NCBI RefSeq assembly: GCF_947179515.1
Contig: NC_067487.1
Span: 46,068,014 to 46,132,013 of the forward strand
Source of the DNA: Apodemus sylvaticus
Taxonomy: Eukaryota; Chordata; Mammalia; Rodentia; Muridae
Direction: 5' to 3'
DNA length: 64,000 nt
The notes beneath the pieces are model-generated. The model was not told where the DNA came from. It saw only the letters and a list, made by a program, of their open reading frames with translations, and ran no database searches. The translations under genes and the position numbers were made by a program. This document shows, in pieces, positions 10,557 to 21,494 of the stretch (positions within the stretch are counted from its first letter, which is position 1; each line of letters opens with the position of its first letter).

Positions 10557-10705
10557 TAAGAGATTTGGCTAGATAGCTCTGCGGTAAAGTACTTGCCACC
10601 AAGTCTAAGACGTTAATTGGAACGAGAAATCTGACTGCTGAAAGTTGTTCTCTGTGGCTTCTAGCATTTGCATGCATACACACATAAATAAATACATTAA
10701 AAAAG
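10557..10705 (+). repeat. RSINE1-type SINE fragment
   Basis: 'ttggctagatagctctgcgg', 'taaagtacttgccaccaagtc', 'aaagttgttctctgtggcttc' and a 'cacacataaataaatac' tail. Confidence 0.65.
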
Positions 10706-10769
10706 AGTCATCACAGTATTGTAAATAGGCAGGTCAACACTATATCAATATTACAAACATTTCCCTCCA

Positions 10770-10785
10770 CCCCCCCCCCCCCCCC
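10770..10785 (+). repeat. Poly-C run
   Basis: Sixteen consecutive C residues. Confidence 0.95.
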
Positions 10786-10871
10786 GGCAATCTGCCAAGC
10801 TCTTGCAAAACTAATGTTCTCTCATCAATGTTGGGGTATCATTTGAGAAATAACGTTGAAAACATTAGTGG

Positions 10872-11060
10872 ATGAAAAGGTGTATTAATACTCTGAAGGC
10901 TGAAGGAGGAGGGTTGTAAGTTGAAGTCTAGCTTGGATAACATCGCGAGATCCTGTCTCTTCTAAGAAACAAAGAAGCTAGGAAATGTAGTTCGGTGATA
11001 AACTGCACACAAGGATTTGACGTCCAAGTCCGTATTCGATGTCCCCGACTTGGAAGAAGA
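10872..11060 (+). repeat. B1-like plus ID-like SINE pair
   Basis: B1-like 'tattaatactctgaaggctgaaggaggagg ... gatcctgtctcttctaag' is followed by ID-like 'taggaaatgtagttcggtgataaactgc ... gtccgtattcgatgtcccc'. Both are diverged but keep several CpGs. Confidence 0.55.
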
Positions 11061-11364
11061 AAAAAAAAAAAGAAAAGAAAAGGGGCCAGGTAAGATTAGA
11101 TAGGACGCTTGGAAGTTAAAGCTGGTTATCGTTTATAATCTTTGGTTATTGTTCCTTTTAATGGCCATTGGAATGGGATGGGTGACAAATGGAAAGGGAT
11201 GACGGAGTTAGGAAGAGTAATCAAGATGGCTCCGCCCCTTTTCCGGGTGGGGGTGGAAACGAGGTGTTTGCTTGGTAGTGATGACAACCTTCCATCCTCT
11301 ACCTTCAACCTCAAACCCAAGGTTTACCAGAAATCAAAGGCTTACAGGAGCAGATCACCAGGCC

Positions 11365-11433
11365 TTTGGCTACCTGTATGCTAGGTAGACAAACAAGCAC
11401 TCTTCCAACTGAGCCATATCCCCAACCCCTAGA
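11365..11433 (-). repeat. ID-like tRNA-derived SINE
   Basis: 'ctacctgtatgctaggtagacaaacaagcactcttccaactgagcc' then 'atccccaacccct' is the reverse complement of an ID/tRNA-Ala type promoter region. Confidence 0.75.
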
Positions 11434-11455
11434 TTTCATGTAAATCCATATGGCC

Positions 11456-11518
11456 TTTCTTTCTTTCTTTCTTTTCTTTTTTTTTTCTTTTTCTTTTTCT
11501 TTTTTTTTTTTTTTTTTA
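11456..11518. repeat. T-rich pyrimidine tract
   Basis: (TTTC)n grading into poly-T. Confidence 0.9.
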
Positions 11519-11925
11519 GCGAGGCTAGATTTTTAGTGTGGAAAATATGATCAATATAACTGCAGACCATCAAACTGAGTGCAGTCTGTTCTGAAGGCTT
11601 GAAAACAGAATCTGGCAACACTTTGGGGAAGTACTACTTTAGTTTCTCAAAGACTCAAGGAGCCCTCCGGCTCTTCCAGTGGGCTCAGCCTCAGATATTG
11701 TGACTTCTTTGAAAAATTATGAGTTACAGGTGTTCACATTTTTGGGCTTCTCAGCCTCAATGTAAATGACCAACCTTGCTAACAAGGACTACTTTTTAAA
11801 GAGACATCATTTGCATTCATTGAATCCTTTCATCCATTTTCCTCTTTATTTCTTTCAACTAGAACTTTAATTTCTTTTCTAGATCCTCAATATCAAAAGG
11901 AAAACAGTACATGAATCTGTTTCAC
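11519..11925. other. Immediate upstream flank of Ndufs4, no recognised element
   Basis: AT-rich, CpG-poor sequence between the T-rich tract and the CpG island. I see no TATA box placed sensibly for exon 1. Confidence 0.5.
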
Positions 11926-12005
11926 TGCGGCCTCATTGCTTTGAGAACGAAGGAAGTGAGTCCCTAGCAGGGATCCGTACTCGCATCCTGGCGTTTGCAC
12001 ACAGG

Positions 12006-12016
12006 AAGATGGCGGC
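12006..12016 (+). promoter_or_regulatory. Ndufs4: YY1-type motif over the start codon
   Basis: AAGATGGCGGC is the canonical YY1 core context and here contains the initiator ATG (12009-12011). The same bases give a strong Kozak context (A at -3, G at +4). Such dual-use sites just downstream of the start of transcription are common in short-5'UTR mitochondrial genes. Binding is inferred. Confidence 0.75.
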
Positions 12017-12106
12017 GGTCTCAATGTCAGTGTCGCTGAGACAGGCGTTTTTGAAGCGAAGGGCAGTGGCTACAGCTGCCGTTTCCGTCTGTAGAGTTCC
12101 ATCCAG
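12009..12106 (+). CDS. Ndufs4: Ndufs4 coding exon 1 (mitochondrial presequence)
   Basis: 98 coding nt: 32 codons plus two bases of codon 33. The product starts MAAVSMSVSLRQAFLKRR, followed by an Ala/Val-rich stretch and CRVPS. There is no acidic residue in this exon and Arg/Lys are spread through it, as expected for a cleavable matrix-targeting presequence. The opening MAAVSMSV and the length (human exon 1 ends at c.98) identify NDUFS4. The ATG at 12009 has A at -3 and G at +4; a second in-frame ATG is codon 6 (12024). The donor is CAG|GTAACA at 12106/12107. Relative to human, several presequence positions differ, which is normal for this poorly conserved segment. Confidence 0.93.
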
Positions 12107-12446
12107 GTAACATAATTGTCAGCCTTGTCGACCTATTCATTCAGGATTCCCAGGTCACTCCACTTTGGGGGAGGCTGGGCCGGCTGGGCCCCGGAGGCGG
12201 CCTTGGGAACGCGTCCTCCGTTGACCCTTCTTGGGGATGCGGGGACGTATTCTGGTCTCTGGCAAGGCGCCTGCGGGGCCTTGGGCTCTCGAGAGCCCAG
12301 GGTGTGCAGCTGCGGGCGAGGGTCTGTGCGGAGGAGCTGTGTACCGGATCGTGGCTCCTGAGAAGGGGAGGAGTCTGGGCGACTTCTCTCCCAACGTCCT
12401 GCATCCCTTTCGTTTGTCACCTGTTTGCCCCATTCCAGCCTAGAAG

Positions 12447-12510
12447 GGTAAATCCCTGCTTTCCTTTCCCTGGCTTTAGGTAAATCCCAGCTTTCCTTTC
12501 CCTGGCTTTA
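12447..12510 (+). repeat. 32-bp tandem duplication
   Basis: Two adjacent copies (12447-12478 and 12479-12510) of a 32-bp unit beginning 'ggtaaatccc' and ending 'tccctggcttta', differing at one base. It sits just inside intron 1 at the CpG-island edge. Confidence 0.95.
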
Positions 12511-13086
12511 GTTAATATCGACTGAGCTTCTAAGCAGAAAGGTTGTTATATTCGTCTTTCTGCATAAGAGGAAAACTTCTTAGGACTTCAGAGTTTATAG
12601 TACTATTCATCGGAAGGTTAGAGCGTACCTGTTTTCTATCTTTCTAACTGTGCGTTCCAAGCTTGAGTTCCACCACGGAGCTACGCTGTCAGGCAGCAAG
12701 GTGGCTTTTATTTTTATTTATTTATTTCGTTTGTTCGTTTGAGACAGATCACACTATGTAACCCTAGATGCCGGAAGGTTTCTCATCTACGTTTTTACTA
12801 ACTCATAGCAATAGTGGAGGGATTGTTATCTTGTGACCTTGAAGCATTTTTGTGGTGACTGTCCCCCCCCCCCCCGCAGCATTACTTTATTTTACATATT
12901 CTCGTTTCCTGGGTTTGCTACTAGCACGTGTTTACACATAAAAGCATTTTAACCTATGTGATACTGTGTTCTATCGCTTGTCTCGAAGTTTGCACCTGTA
13001 AAGAGTGGCCTTGTATTGACAGCTGCATGCTGTGGAGACTACATTAAAAGTTTACAGTGACGATGGAAGACTGGAAGGGGTGGGAG
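12511..13086. other. Intron 1 DNA with a B1 stub and a poly-C run
   Basis: A partial reverse B1 start ('gtttgagacagatcacactatgtaaccc') lies at about 12735-12770, and a 13-base C run at 12863-12875. The rest is unique. Confidence 0.55.
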
Positions 13087-13133
13087 GAATGTGATAACTA
13101 AAAAAAAAAAAAAAGAAGAAAAAGAAAAGAAAA

Positions 13134-13255
13134 GTCAGGCCCACTGGCACAGCGTTTAATGCCAGCTCTGGGGAGGTAGAACCAGAGGGCAGTTGGATCT
13201 CTGTGAGTTCCAGGACAGCCAGGGCTTCTTAGAGAGACTCTGTCTCAAACAAAAC
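13134..13255 (+). repeat. B1 SINE
   Basis: 'gtcaggcccactggcacagcgtttaatgccagctctgggg', 'ctctgtgagttccaggacagcc' and 'agagagactctgtctcaaac' are a complete if diverged B1. Confidence 0.85.
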
Positions 13256-13479
13256 CAAACCACTAAATACCTTTAAGAAAGAAAAAAAAAAAAAGGAAAA
13301 TGGGATCTATCAAAATGCTTGTTAAATAGTGTTAAGCTCGATACAAAGGGAATACAGAGTTAAAGGGAGCTGGTTAGAACTTTCGGAGGCAAATTTTGTT
13401 GCAGTTTTAAGTGGTGGTCGTTTTGTGGGAAAGAAAAGGTTGTCTTTAGTCAAGTTAGGAGATTTGTAAAAGGCTTCAG

Positions 13480-13612
13480 AGACTGGGGATATAGTTGAGT
13501 TGATATGGAGAGTGCCTAGCATTCATGAGGTACTGGGTTCAGTCTTCAGCACCTAATAAAACCTTCCTGGGGCACATAAACTCTAATCCCAGCACTCCAG
13601 CATTGCAGAAAG
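13480..13612 (+). repeat. B4 SINE (ID plus partial B1)
   Basis: ID-like 'gactggggatatagttgag ... gtactgggttcagtcttcagcacc' runs straight into B1-like 'ctggggcacataaactctaatcccagcactccagc'. Confidence 0.7.
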
Positions 13613-13657
13613 GGGTGGGGGTGGGGGGGCTTTTCTGTAAACAATAGTAGAGCAGTA

Positions 13658-13756
<99 letters not shown>

Positions 13757-13757
13757 A
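13658..13757. repeat. (TG)n(TA)n(TG)n microsatellite
   Basis: TG block, about 60 bp of pure TA (13672-13730), then a second TG block. Confidence 0.95.
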
Positions 13758-13760
13758 TAG

Positions 13761-16260
13761 TATACAGTTACTGGAAAATAAGTATTGTAATACTGGTGGA
13801 AAGTAAAAGATAAATTTGCAATTAAGTGTTTAAACATGAGGAACTTGGGAAATACCAAATTGTTCTCTAAGATAGCAATGATTATTTTATGTCTAACATG
13901 ATGGTGATCTAGTTTAGATCTTTTCTACTTACATATTCTGGAGATTAATTTACATAACTTAATGCTAATGTGCTCATTATAGAACTTGAACTGAAAACAA
14001 ATTTAAGGGATCATTAATGTATTTCTCAACAATTATGGTAGTTGAAGTTAAGATAATACTGGATTTTACAAATGGGTAGCTATTACTACACGTCTAAACT
14101 TACCACGTTTTTCTTGTAAATATGTTGTTTGAAATTTGAAAATAGTATATATAAGTCATATAAGATCATGCTTGTTTGTTTCATAGTTAAAAAGAAATTA
14201 AAACCCAGGGGAAATCATTTTGACTTCACACTACCACTTTTTTTTTTCTTTTTTAACTTTTATGATGTGCTTCTTTCTTGAGGCACTCATGTTTCCCCTC
14301 CCGTGTTTCTATGGAAACAGTACAGTATACCCTTAAATTAATGATTTGTAAAGACTGAATAATAAGAAATCCAACCCATCGGGGCAATTTAAATGTCAGT
14401 TTCTTTTAAAAATCTTTTTGTAATCCTTAAAGAAATGAAAGAGAGCCAGACCTGTGAGGCAAGCGTTGAGAGAGCATGTGGTGAGAGGCGGAGGGGTGGG
14501 GACGGGCGCCAGTGGTGGAAGGAAGCCCTTGCCTACTACACTGACGCTCGGATTCAATTATAATGTCAATGCAAGAAGAAAAACCAGCACGTAAGAAGGA
14601 AAAAGTGAAACCACAGCCATGTGTCCTGACTGGAGAGAAGTTGAGTAGGACTGGCACTGGCAGCTTGTGTTCAGTGGGCTTCCACTTCCAGGCCTGGAGA
14701 GGGTAAAGGCTTGCTTAGTGACCCATTCTTGCCCTTACTATCCCTAACTATCCTACGGGGTTTTCTGGCATAAATTGTACCTATTTAAGATGTGAGTCTA
14801 TCAACAGGTAAGTTGGTTTTCTTTCAAAATAGTTACACATGGGACTTCAGATGGTTGTTGCCCTGCTTGTTTCCCCTTCATTTTAACATGATCGTGCATG
14901 TGTGTAGTCTCCCCTTCCCTCACAGGACTTCTCAGATTTAGACTGGATCTTGTGTTTTCCAACAGCATAGCTCTTGGGATAGCAGATGCCCAGAGGGTGT
15001 TAACTAGTCTCTATGTGAAGAGCAGGTATATGAGACTTTTGTGAAGTCTGTTTTGTGCTCCCAACCTTTGGCTGTATTTTGTGGCTTCATTTCCCACTGT
15101 GAGGTTGAGCCTGTAGAGACCTCCATGGAGGAAGTGGTCCTAAGTGGTCCTAGGATACTGGTTGACTTCAGTTCTGTGTTTCCTGTATCTTAATGGCAAG
15201 GAAAAGTCTAAATTGATAAACATTCAAGATCAGTAGGTTGGTTTCTACTTTACTAAATATTTTTGCTTACATTTACTTACTTTGTACGTGTATGTTTGGA
15301 TACTCATTTGGAAAAGTAGGTCTTAAGAGTCATATTAGTGAGAGCCAGGTAGCTACTAGCCTACATAAATATGAATTAAAAATATCTTCTATTTGTATTT
15401 TAAAGAATTATTTGTAGTGGTCTGAGTTTAGGATATTCACCTTGAATTCAGTTAATTTCTGTATTGAGATTGTTTTATGAATGGATTTGTAGTTAACACA
15501 ACTTGATAGTATCCTGACTCATTTTTTATTTACAAATTTAAGAACAGGAAGTGGAAATGAGTGATTTGAGAAGGGTGCTTACTAGAATGTGAGAACTTCT
15601 TTGGAATGAGAGTAACTGACTTTATATGAAGTGTAACTTTCTCAGGCAGAATGGGAAAAGATGGAGACCCTTGATTTCTGGGTTAACATGCTAGAATAGG
15701 TTTGGAGATGAACTGAATATAGAATTCAAATAGGACACAGATTATCTGCCCAGGCCAGACAGTTTTATATGGAGAAGCTTATAAAATTTGTCATCTTTTT
15801 ATTATTTTTGTAGTATTTATTCTGAGTACAAATTCAGCATAGCTACCTTTTCTAACTTACTGTGATTCATTCAGCCTGTGCCAAGGACTTCCCTTAATAT
15901 TGTGTCTTGTGTTTCCTTCAGTACCTGTGAATCAGGATGTTCTCATTCTTGTTTTTAGGTGAGCAGCCGGTACAAATGAGAAGTGACCTGAGTTCTCCTT
16001 CTAGAAAATAGTTTAGTTTACTCATCGCCATGTTGACTTCTGTGACAAATGTTATTTCTGATAACATTAAAATTAAAATTCCAATGTCTTCTGTTTTTTC
16101 TTGTAGCAGCATATATTCTTTATTCGCAAACTACTTGGTGCCCTTGTCTTTTACTCTGCTATTGTCTATGCAGTAGGAGGGATGAATGTTTTGGGTTTCG
16201 AAGAAAAAGAGTTTTCTTTCTGAATTTAGTATAAGTGATGTTTTTATAGGTGACTTTATT
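13761..16260. other. Intron 1 DNA, largely without recognised repeats
   Basis: About 2.5 kb of AT-rich unique sequence. A GC-richer patch at about 14440-14560 ('gagaggcggaggggtggggacgggcgcc') may be a decayed SINE but I cannot place it. No exon-like frame is supported. Confidence 0.5.
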
Positions 16261-16264
16261 TTAC

Positions 16265-16398
16265 TTTTTTATTTTGAGACCGTATTATTTGACTAGATTA
16301 GGATGAAATTTCCTGTGTACCTAACTGTGGGTGACCTTGAACTCCTGACCTTCCAACCTTCCTCTTCCAGGTTCAGAGAGTGTGGATGTGTCTTTTTA
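16265..16398 (-). repeat. B1-like SINE, old
   Basis: 'tttttattttgagaccgtattattt', 'ggtgaccttgaactcctgaccttcc', 'cagagagtgtggatgtgtc' in reverse B1 order. Confidence 0.6.
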
Positions 16399-16483
16399 TA
16401 CTTGTAAGAAAAAAAAATGCATATAATGTATGTATTAAGTCCGGTATTCAGAACATACTTTAAGAATTTCTCTTATATATTAC

Positions 16484-16937
16484 TTCCTGGCTGCAGCTCC
16501 CCACCCCCAGCCCCTTCCCCACCTCTCTTCTCCCTTTTCCATTGCTCCATTTTCCTTCAGAAAAGAGCTGGCTTCCCAGGGCTGTCAGCCAAACATGGCA
16601 TACCAAGTTATAAGACTAGGCACAAACTCCTGATATCAGGGCTGCATGAGGCAACCCAGTAGAAGGAAAATGGTCCCACAAGCAGCCAAAAGAGACACAG
16701 CCTGCCCCTGTTCCCACTGTTAGTAGTCCCACAGGAAGGCCGAGCTGCACAACTAACTATAACCTGTAAGCAGAAGGCCTAGGTCAGTTTACCTATAGGT
16801 TTCCTAATTGTCAGTTTAGTTTCAGGAACCTCTATGAATCCCGGTTGTTGATCTGTGTGTTTTCTTGTGGTATCCTTGACCTCTCTGGCTCTGACAATTC
16901 TTCCTCTCTTTCTTCCTAGGGATCCTGGAGCTCTGTC
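16484..16937 (-). mobile_element. LINE-1 (Lx-type) 3' UTR fragment
   Basis: Reading the reverse strand gives the rodent Lx 3' UTR. On the + strand the markers are 'gccaaacatggcataccaagtt', 'aagactaggcacaaactcc', 'gcaacccagtagaaggaaaa', 'ccactgttagtagtccc', 'gcctaggtcag' and 'ttcttgtggtatccttgacc'. There is no coding capacity. It is antisense to Ndufs4. Confidence 0.8.
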
Positions 16938-17390
16938 TAAAAACAAGATTTTTCTTATAAACTTCCCTTATTGTTGGGAAACAATTATTATATTATGCCT
17001 TTAAGAAGTAGTGAGTATGCCAGCTATGCTTTCTGAGCTCTTGAGTCTGTTTTTTAAGTTGTTTTTTAAATTTTTTCATTAATTAACCAGCATCAAACAC
17101 AGATTTATTAGTATTTGAGTGAAAAACAACATGATAGGCAAGCTATAAATCCTGACAGCTCTTTGGGGAGGGAGCAGAGAAGAGAGAAAGCAGTGGTGTT
17201 TGTAAGTCCCCCCATGGATGAAGAAGGGAGGGAGGGTAGCTTCAGAGAAGGGACGTCCCAGGGCATCAGGGAAGCCATGCTCAGGCTTTGGTCAGTATCT
17301 GAAAGAAAAAGAGAGGGAAAAGCAGACAGGCATGGTGTCAGCAGCATGGACGTGCCATCCGATCTACTGAGCTCAGTAAGAGGCTACCAT
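16938..17390. other. Intron 1 DNA, nothing recognised
   Basis: Unique purine-rich sequence. A frame at 17115-17459 runs into the next B1 and is not a gene. Confidence 0.45.
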
Positions 17391-17392
17391 GA

Positions 17393-17582
17393 GGCTGGGC
17401 GGTGGTGGCGCATGCCTTTAGTCCCAGCACTTGGGAGACAGAGGCAGGCAGATTTCTGAGTTCAAGGCCAAACTGGTCTACAGAGTGAGTTCCAGGACAG
17501 CCAGCTCTATACAGAGAAACCCGGTCTCGAAAAGCCAAAAACAAAACAAACACAAAAACAACAAACAAACAAACAAAAAAAA
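17393..17582 (+). repeat. B1 SINE with A-rich tail
   Basis: 'ggctgggcggtggtggcgcatgcc', 'gatttctgagttcaaggcc', 'cagagtgagttccaggacagcc' and 'gaaacccggtctcgaaaagcc' with a (CAAA)n tail. 'ggctaccatgagg' before and 'agctacatgagg' after are probable, slightly diverged target-site duplications. Confidence 0.93.
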
Positions 17583-17744
17583 CTGAAGCTACATGAGGAC
17601 TGTGCTTCTGGGGAGAATAAATTCGTTATCTCCCTAAGGGAGTAATTATTCCTCCCACTTCCTTAGCAATGGGTGAACCAGCTTTCCTGAGAGGTGGTCT
17701 CTTGGCCACATGTAATTGACCAGCTGAACTGTATTAACTTAAAG

Positions 17745-17758
17745 AAATATTTATTTTG

Positions 17759-17802
<44 letters not shown>

Positions 17803-17978
17803 TTTGTCTGCATGTATATTTGTGTACCATGTGCTCACCTGGTATCTCAGGAGGTCAGAAGAGAGCCTTGGACCTCTGGATCTGGTGTTATAGATGGCTG
17901 TGAGCTACCATGTGCTGAGACTTGAACCCGGATCTTCTGGGAGAAGCAATAAATGCTTTTAACCTCTGAGCCCCTGGT
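17745..17978 (-). repeat. B3-type SINE with internal (CT)n(GT)n
   Basis: Reverse SINE: 'agaaatatttattttg', a (CT)n run at 17762-17790 then (GT)n, 'caccatgtgctcacctgg', 'ggatctggtgttatagatggctgtgagctaccatg', 'ttgaacccggatcttctgg' and 'taacctctgagcccctgg'. Confidence 0.85.
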
Positions 17979-18539
17979 ATTAACTCTTTAAGGAGGAGAA
18001 AATAATATGTAAAATTTTAATCTTGAAGCAGATGAGAATGTTTGAAGACCAGAGGTCGAGTCCCATATTCTGATAAAGAGAAAATAGCTTTTTCTTAATA
18101 GCCCTTAACAAGAGCTCTGATATCCATCCTCAGTGGCCTACAGAACTACTCTAACAGTATTCCTCACTCAATAGTTAAGACCCTAAAGTCATTTAAAGGA
18201 TGGCTGAGATTGGGAATGACTATAACCCAATTTCAAATTTTCAGTTTCAAATTCATTTTCTAGAAAGGATTCCTGTCATGACTGAAGTTTCTGTCTCATC
18301 CTCTGTAGCCTCTAGGCTGGAGGGCTCATTTAACTGAAATACCGACTGACTTCTGGGCCTGAACACTAAGGTGCTGATTCTGAATGACAAAGGATTGTTT
18401 GCTTTGGGCTTCTTGCACCTGCCCAACCAGTTCTAACCTGGCTTCATCATTTTACCTTTTTTAAAAAATATGTTTTGAATACCAAATAACAACCTATTAG
18501 AATTTTGTGTAAAATTCTGAGATTTAATGAAGCCATGCG

Positions 18540-18712
18540 TTATTAAAGCCTTGGGCCTGTGCGTCAGATTGCATTCTGTGACCTGAGTTCGGTACCCAGG
18601 ACCCCCATGGTTAAAGGAGAGAACCAATTTCTACAAGTTGTCCTCTGACCTCTCCACATAAGCACATAGATATACACACAAAAATGAATAAATATAAAAA
18701 TAAAATAAAATC
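18540..18712 (+). repeat. RSINE1-type SINE
   Basis: 'tgtgacctgagttcggtaccc', 'aaggagagaaccaatttctacaagttgtcctctgacc' and an 'aatgaataaatataaaaataaaat' tail follow the RSINE1 order. Confidence 0.8.
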
Positions 18713-20440
18713 TTGTACTCTTTTAAGGTTAAAAGAATATTGTTGTTAATACCTGAGTTCTTAAAAGAGAAAAAGCTTTTCTTTTAGTTTCCTAGTCTGA
18801 AGTGCCTAAAAGAATCTGTCGTAACTGAATTACATAGTAGCCACTCTTCTTTTCTTTTCTTTTCTTCTTTCTTTTTTCTTTTCTTTTTTTTTGCAGCTTC
18901 TTTCATCTAAATATTTGAATATTTTTGTAAACTATTCTGTGTTTTGTAAACTATTCTGTTTGGAGAAGGGGACAATTCGGAACTCCTGTTTCAAGTTCTT
19001 TCTGTCTGTTAAGTATTTTGCTAGGTAAATGCAGCCTTAAGTTATTTAGAGTTAATCAAATGGAATCTTTTCTTCTTTCCTGGATTCACAAGACTTACTT
19101 AAAAAAACAAAACAAAACAGGATTACCCTGCAATTTAGTGCTTGTTTTTTAAATGTCAGCTGTTCCTTAGAGTCTGTTATGTGCACTCAGGTACTTTTGC
19201 CACAAATACTGCTTCAGTAATTTTGATTTAGCTTATCTCTGGAGATTCTGATAGGAAGCGAGGGCTGAAAACTCTGACTGTTTTTTTTTCTTCCCCCTCT
19301 AAGTAGCTTTAATAAGTTTTATCTTCAAAGACTTCAAAAATATGGCTTTCTTTGGGAGAGGAATAAAGGAGATTTCCACAAACAAAAAAGCTTCATTTTT
19401 TTACATTATTCCTTTATGTACTAATGAGAGCTGGGGGCGGGTCAGCGGCCTAGAAGGCATTGAGGTAATTTGGAGAGAGGAGGCCATGCTGCTCCTCTCT
19501 AGAGACTCTTGTTCTTCATTTTGGAAGGGCTCAGGTTTAATCTAGCACAGCTGTTGAACTCTGCCCTCCAGAGTTTTAAGAAGAAAGTGTCTTATCCTTT
19601 ATAGTGGAAATGTGCTTTTCAGGGAGGTGGTCTTTAGCTGGACATAATTCTTAAGAAAGTTCCTTACCTCTCTAGAGTTCTTTGTTTCACTGATATCCTA
19701 GAAGTGTTTCAGCCGAGAGTACGTTCTCCCTGGTACAGGTCTGATTGCTTTTGGAGTATGTTTTGCTGTGTCCTTAACAAAGCCAGGTGAAGAGTTATTT
19801 CTTTGTGTTTTCTAGGGCTCAAAAATATGTTCTTTGCTTTATTTGGCCACTTCATACACAAATAAGAGGCCCATGCTTGACAAAAGATCCTGTTCTAGAT
19901 GACTGTTCAACAAGCCATATGCTTCCCCTAAAAATGTCATTCTGTCTTGATGAACTTTAAAGTAAATGCAGATGTTTTGAGTCTTTTGAGAACCATCACT
20001 CTGAATGGAAAGAGCACTTCTTTTCAAGGGATTTCTTCACTGTACTTAAAGATATTTGGATGAAATTTATACCTTTTGTTTTAATAGTTTGAAATTAATT
20101 TTAATATCCTTATTACACATAAGTTTTTGAGAAATAAAATATACCTCATAATACCACATTGATTAAGAGCTAGTATTTATTGAACTTTTTAAAAATATGA
20201 AACTTGAAGTACTTCGTAATAATTACTTTTAGGTAGTGAGAAAAATGTTAGTTTTTAATCAAAAGAGTGGCTTCTGCCTTCATAGGTTTAAAAGTCTAGT
20301 TCAGAGAGTCATACTTGAGTCATACTTGAGTCATAACTTGAGTTGGAAGAAAATTATTCTAGGTTGTCAGCCCTGCATTTAATGTAAGAATCTCTGGAAT
20401 CTCTGCTGAAGACCTGAGTTTCTGGTAACTCTAGAAGCAG
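18713..20440. other. Intron 1 DNA, AT-rich, few repeats
   Basis: It contains a pyrimidine tract at about 18843-18894 and an 11-bp tandem triplet (see 20307-20340). Otherwise unique with no supported exon. Confidence 0.5.
20307..20340 (+). repeat. 11-bp tandem repeat, three copies
   Basis: 'agtcatacttg' occurs at 20307-20317 and 20318-20328, with a one-base-longer third copy at 20329-20340. Confidence 0.95.
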
Positions 20441-20442
20441 TT

Positions 20443-20790
20443 TTCTTCACTGTAACAAAGTGCCGTCTAGAAATACCAAGGGGGACCAGCTCATTGTGCT
20501 GAATGGTTTCCGTCCATGATGTGCTTCCTCCATTTCCAAGGACCTGTGATGAGGCAGAGCAGCACTGGAGCAGACGGGTGTGGCCTAGCGGCGTTGCTCA
20601 CCTCAAGGCAGACTGGGCCGCTAATCAGGAAGGGGCCCTAGCTGGATCCTGTCCCCGAGGGCATCTGCCTCTTCGAGCTACACCCACCTCCCAAGTTACC
20701 AGTACTTTCCAACTAGTGCTGTTAGCTGGAAACCAAACCCTCAAGACATGAAGGGTGTGGGAGACACTTTATATTCAAACCATAACACAC
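20443..20790 (-). repeat. Old LTR-like repeat, minus orientation
   Basis: 'cactgtaacaaagtgccg' at one end and 'acactttatattcaaaccataac' at the other mirror the ends of MaLR-type LTRs read in reverse (…TTATGGTTTGAATATAAAGTG). The interior is GC-richer than its surroundings. Confidence 0.5.
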
Positions 20791-20949
20791 ACACCCTGTT
20801 CTTTTATACTCATTGATAAGTGTTATTCCTCTGTGCTCTGCAGAGCCAGTCTTTCCCGTGTTCTTGCCATCCTTTCCTTGCCTAGGCTTAGCATCTTCAA
20901 CTTGTTTACTCTATTAAAATGGCCAGATTTCCTTGATCCTTAGGATGTT

Positions 20950-21412
20950 GTAATGGTTAATTTTCTTTATCATCTTGGTTGGATTAAGAATGCCTAGGTG
21001 ATTAGTGAAGAACTCATTTGGATGGGTCTGTGATAGTGATGGTACTGGATGATTAGAATGTAAGGGCTTTGGCACGATGAACGGCTTCTTAGATGGATTT
21101 ATGCTATTAATGCATAATTTAGGAGACGATGCAAAGAAGGAGGTGTGTTCTTTAGGTGAAGTAAGTCATTTGAGATGTGAACTGGCATTTGTACCTTACT
21201 TTGTCCCTCCCTGTACGGCCTCCCTCTCTGTTTCCTGGAGTGCCAAGAATGAACAGTTTTCATGCCACATATTTTGCCCAACCTCATGGGGCCACATGAC
21301 TGGATCAAAAAATCTGAAACTGTGGAGCAAAACAAAAATTCTTCCTTTTAACCTGTTCTCAGGCAATTCGTCACAGCTATGCAAAAGTAACGACAATACA
21401 TGTTCTCTGTTT
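20950..21412 (+). repeat. LTR-like dispersed repeat (family A), opposite orientation
   Basis: It begins 'gtaatggttaattttctttatc', contains 'gattaagaatgcctaggtgattag' and ends 'tcgtcacagctatgcaaaagtaac'. These are the complements of the ends seen in the 905-1903 and 57765-58240 copies. The 122-codon frame inside (21077-21445) shows no viral or host domain. Confidence 0.5.
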
Positions 21413-21494
21413 TGCCACTGTCTGTGTTTGACCTGTGTATTATAGTTTTGCTTAAGTGTGATTATCAGAGTTATGGTTCAGTGAGCTAATGTAT

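Larger units (their letters stand above)
11926..12425 (+). promoter_or_regulatory. Ndufs4: CpG island spanning Ndufs4 promoter and exon 1
   Basis: About thirty CpG dinucleotides fall in these 500 bases, against near absence in the flanks, including 'ggcggcgg', 'aacgcgtcc', 'gcgggcgag' and 'ccggatcg'. The upstream side carries an ETS-type core GGAAGT at 11952-11957, and there is no obvious TATA box. GABP/NRF-2 (ETS) and YY1 control is typical for nuclear genes of the respiratory chain. The transcription start is not visible in sequence but must lie a short way upstream of 12009. The island extends about 300 bp into intron 1. Confidence 0.85.

Noticed and set aside
10195..11433. tRNA-like A and B boxes
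   Set aside because: They belong to ID, B2 and B4 SINEs; none has a foldable intact tRNA.
12116..12443. Five frames of 70-95 codons on both strands just after exon 1
   Set aside because: GC-rich CpG-island sequence has few stops by chance; the frames lie in intron 1 after a good donor and have no homology I recognise.
14440..14560. GC-rich patch resembling a small promoter
   Set aside because: Too short, with few CpGs, and some resemblance to decayed SINE sequence; no supporting signals.
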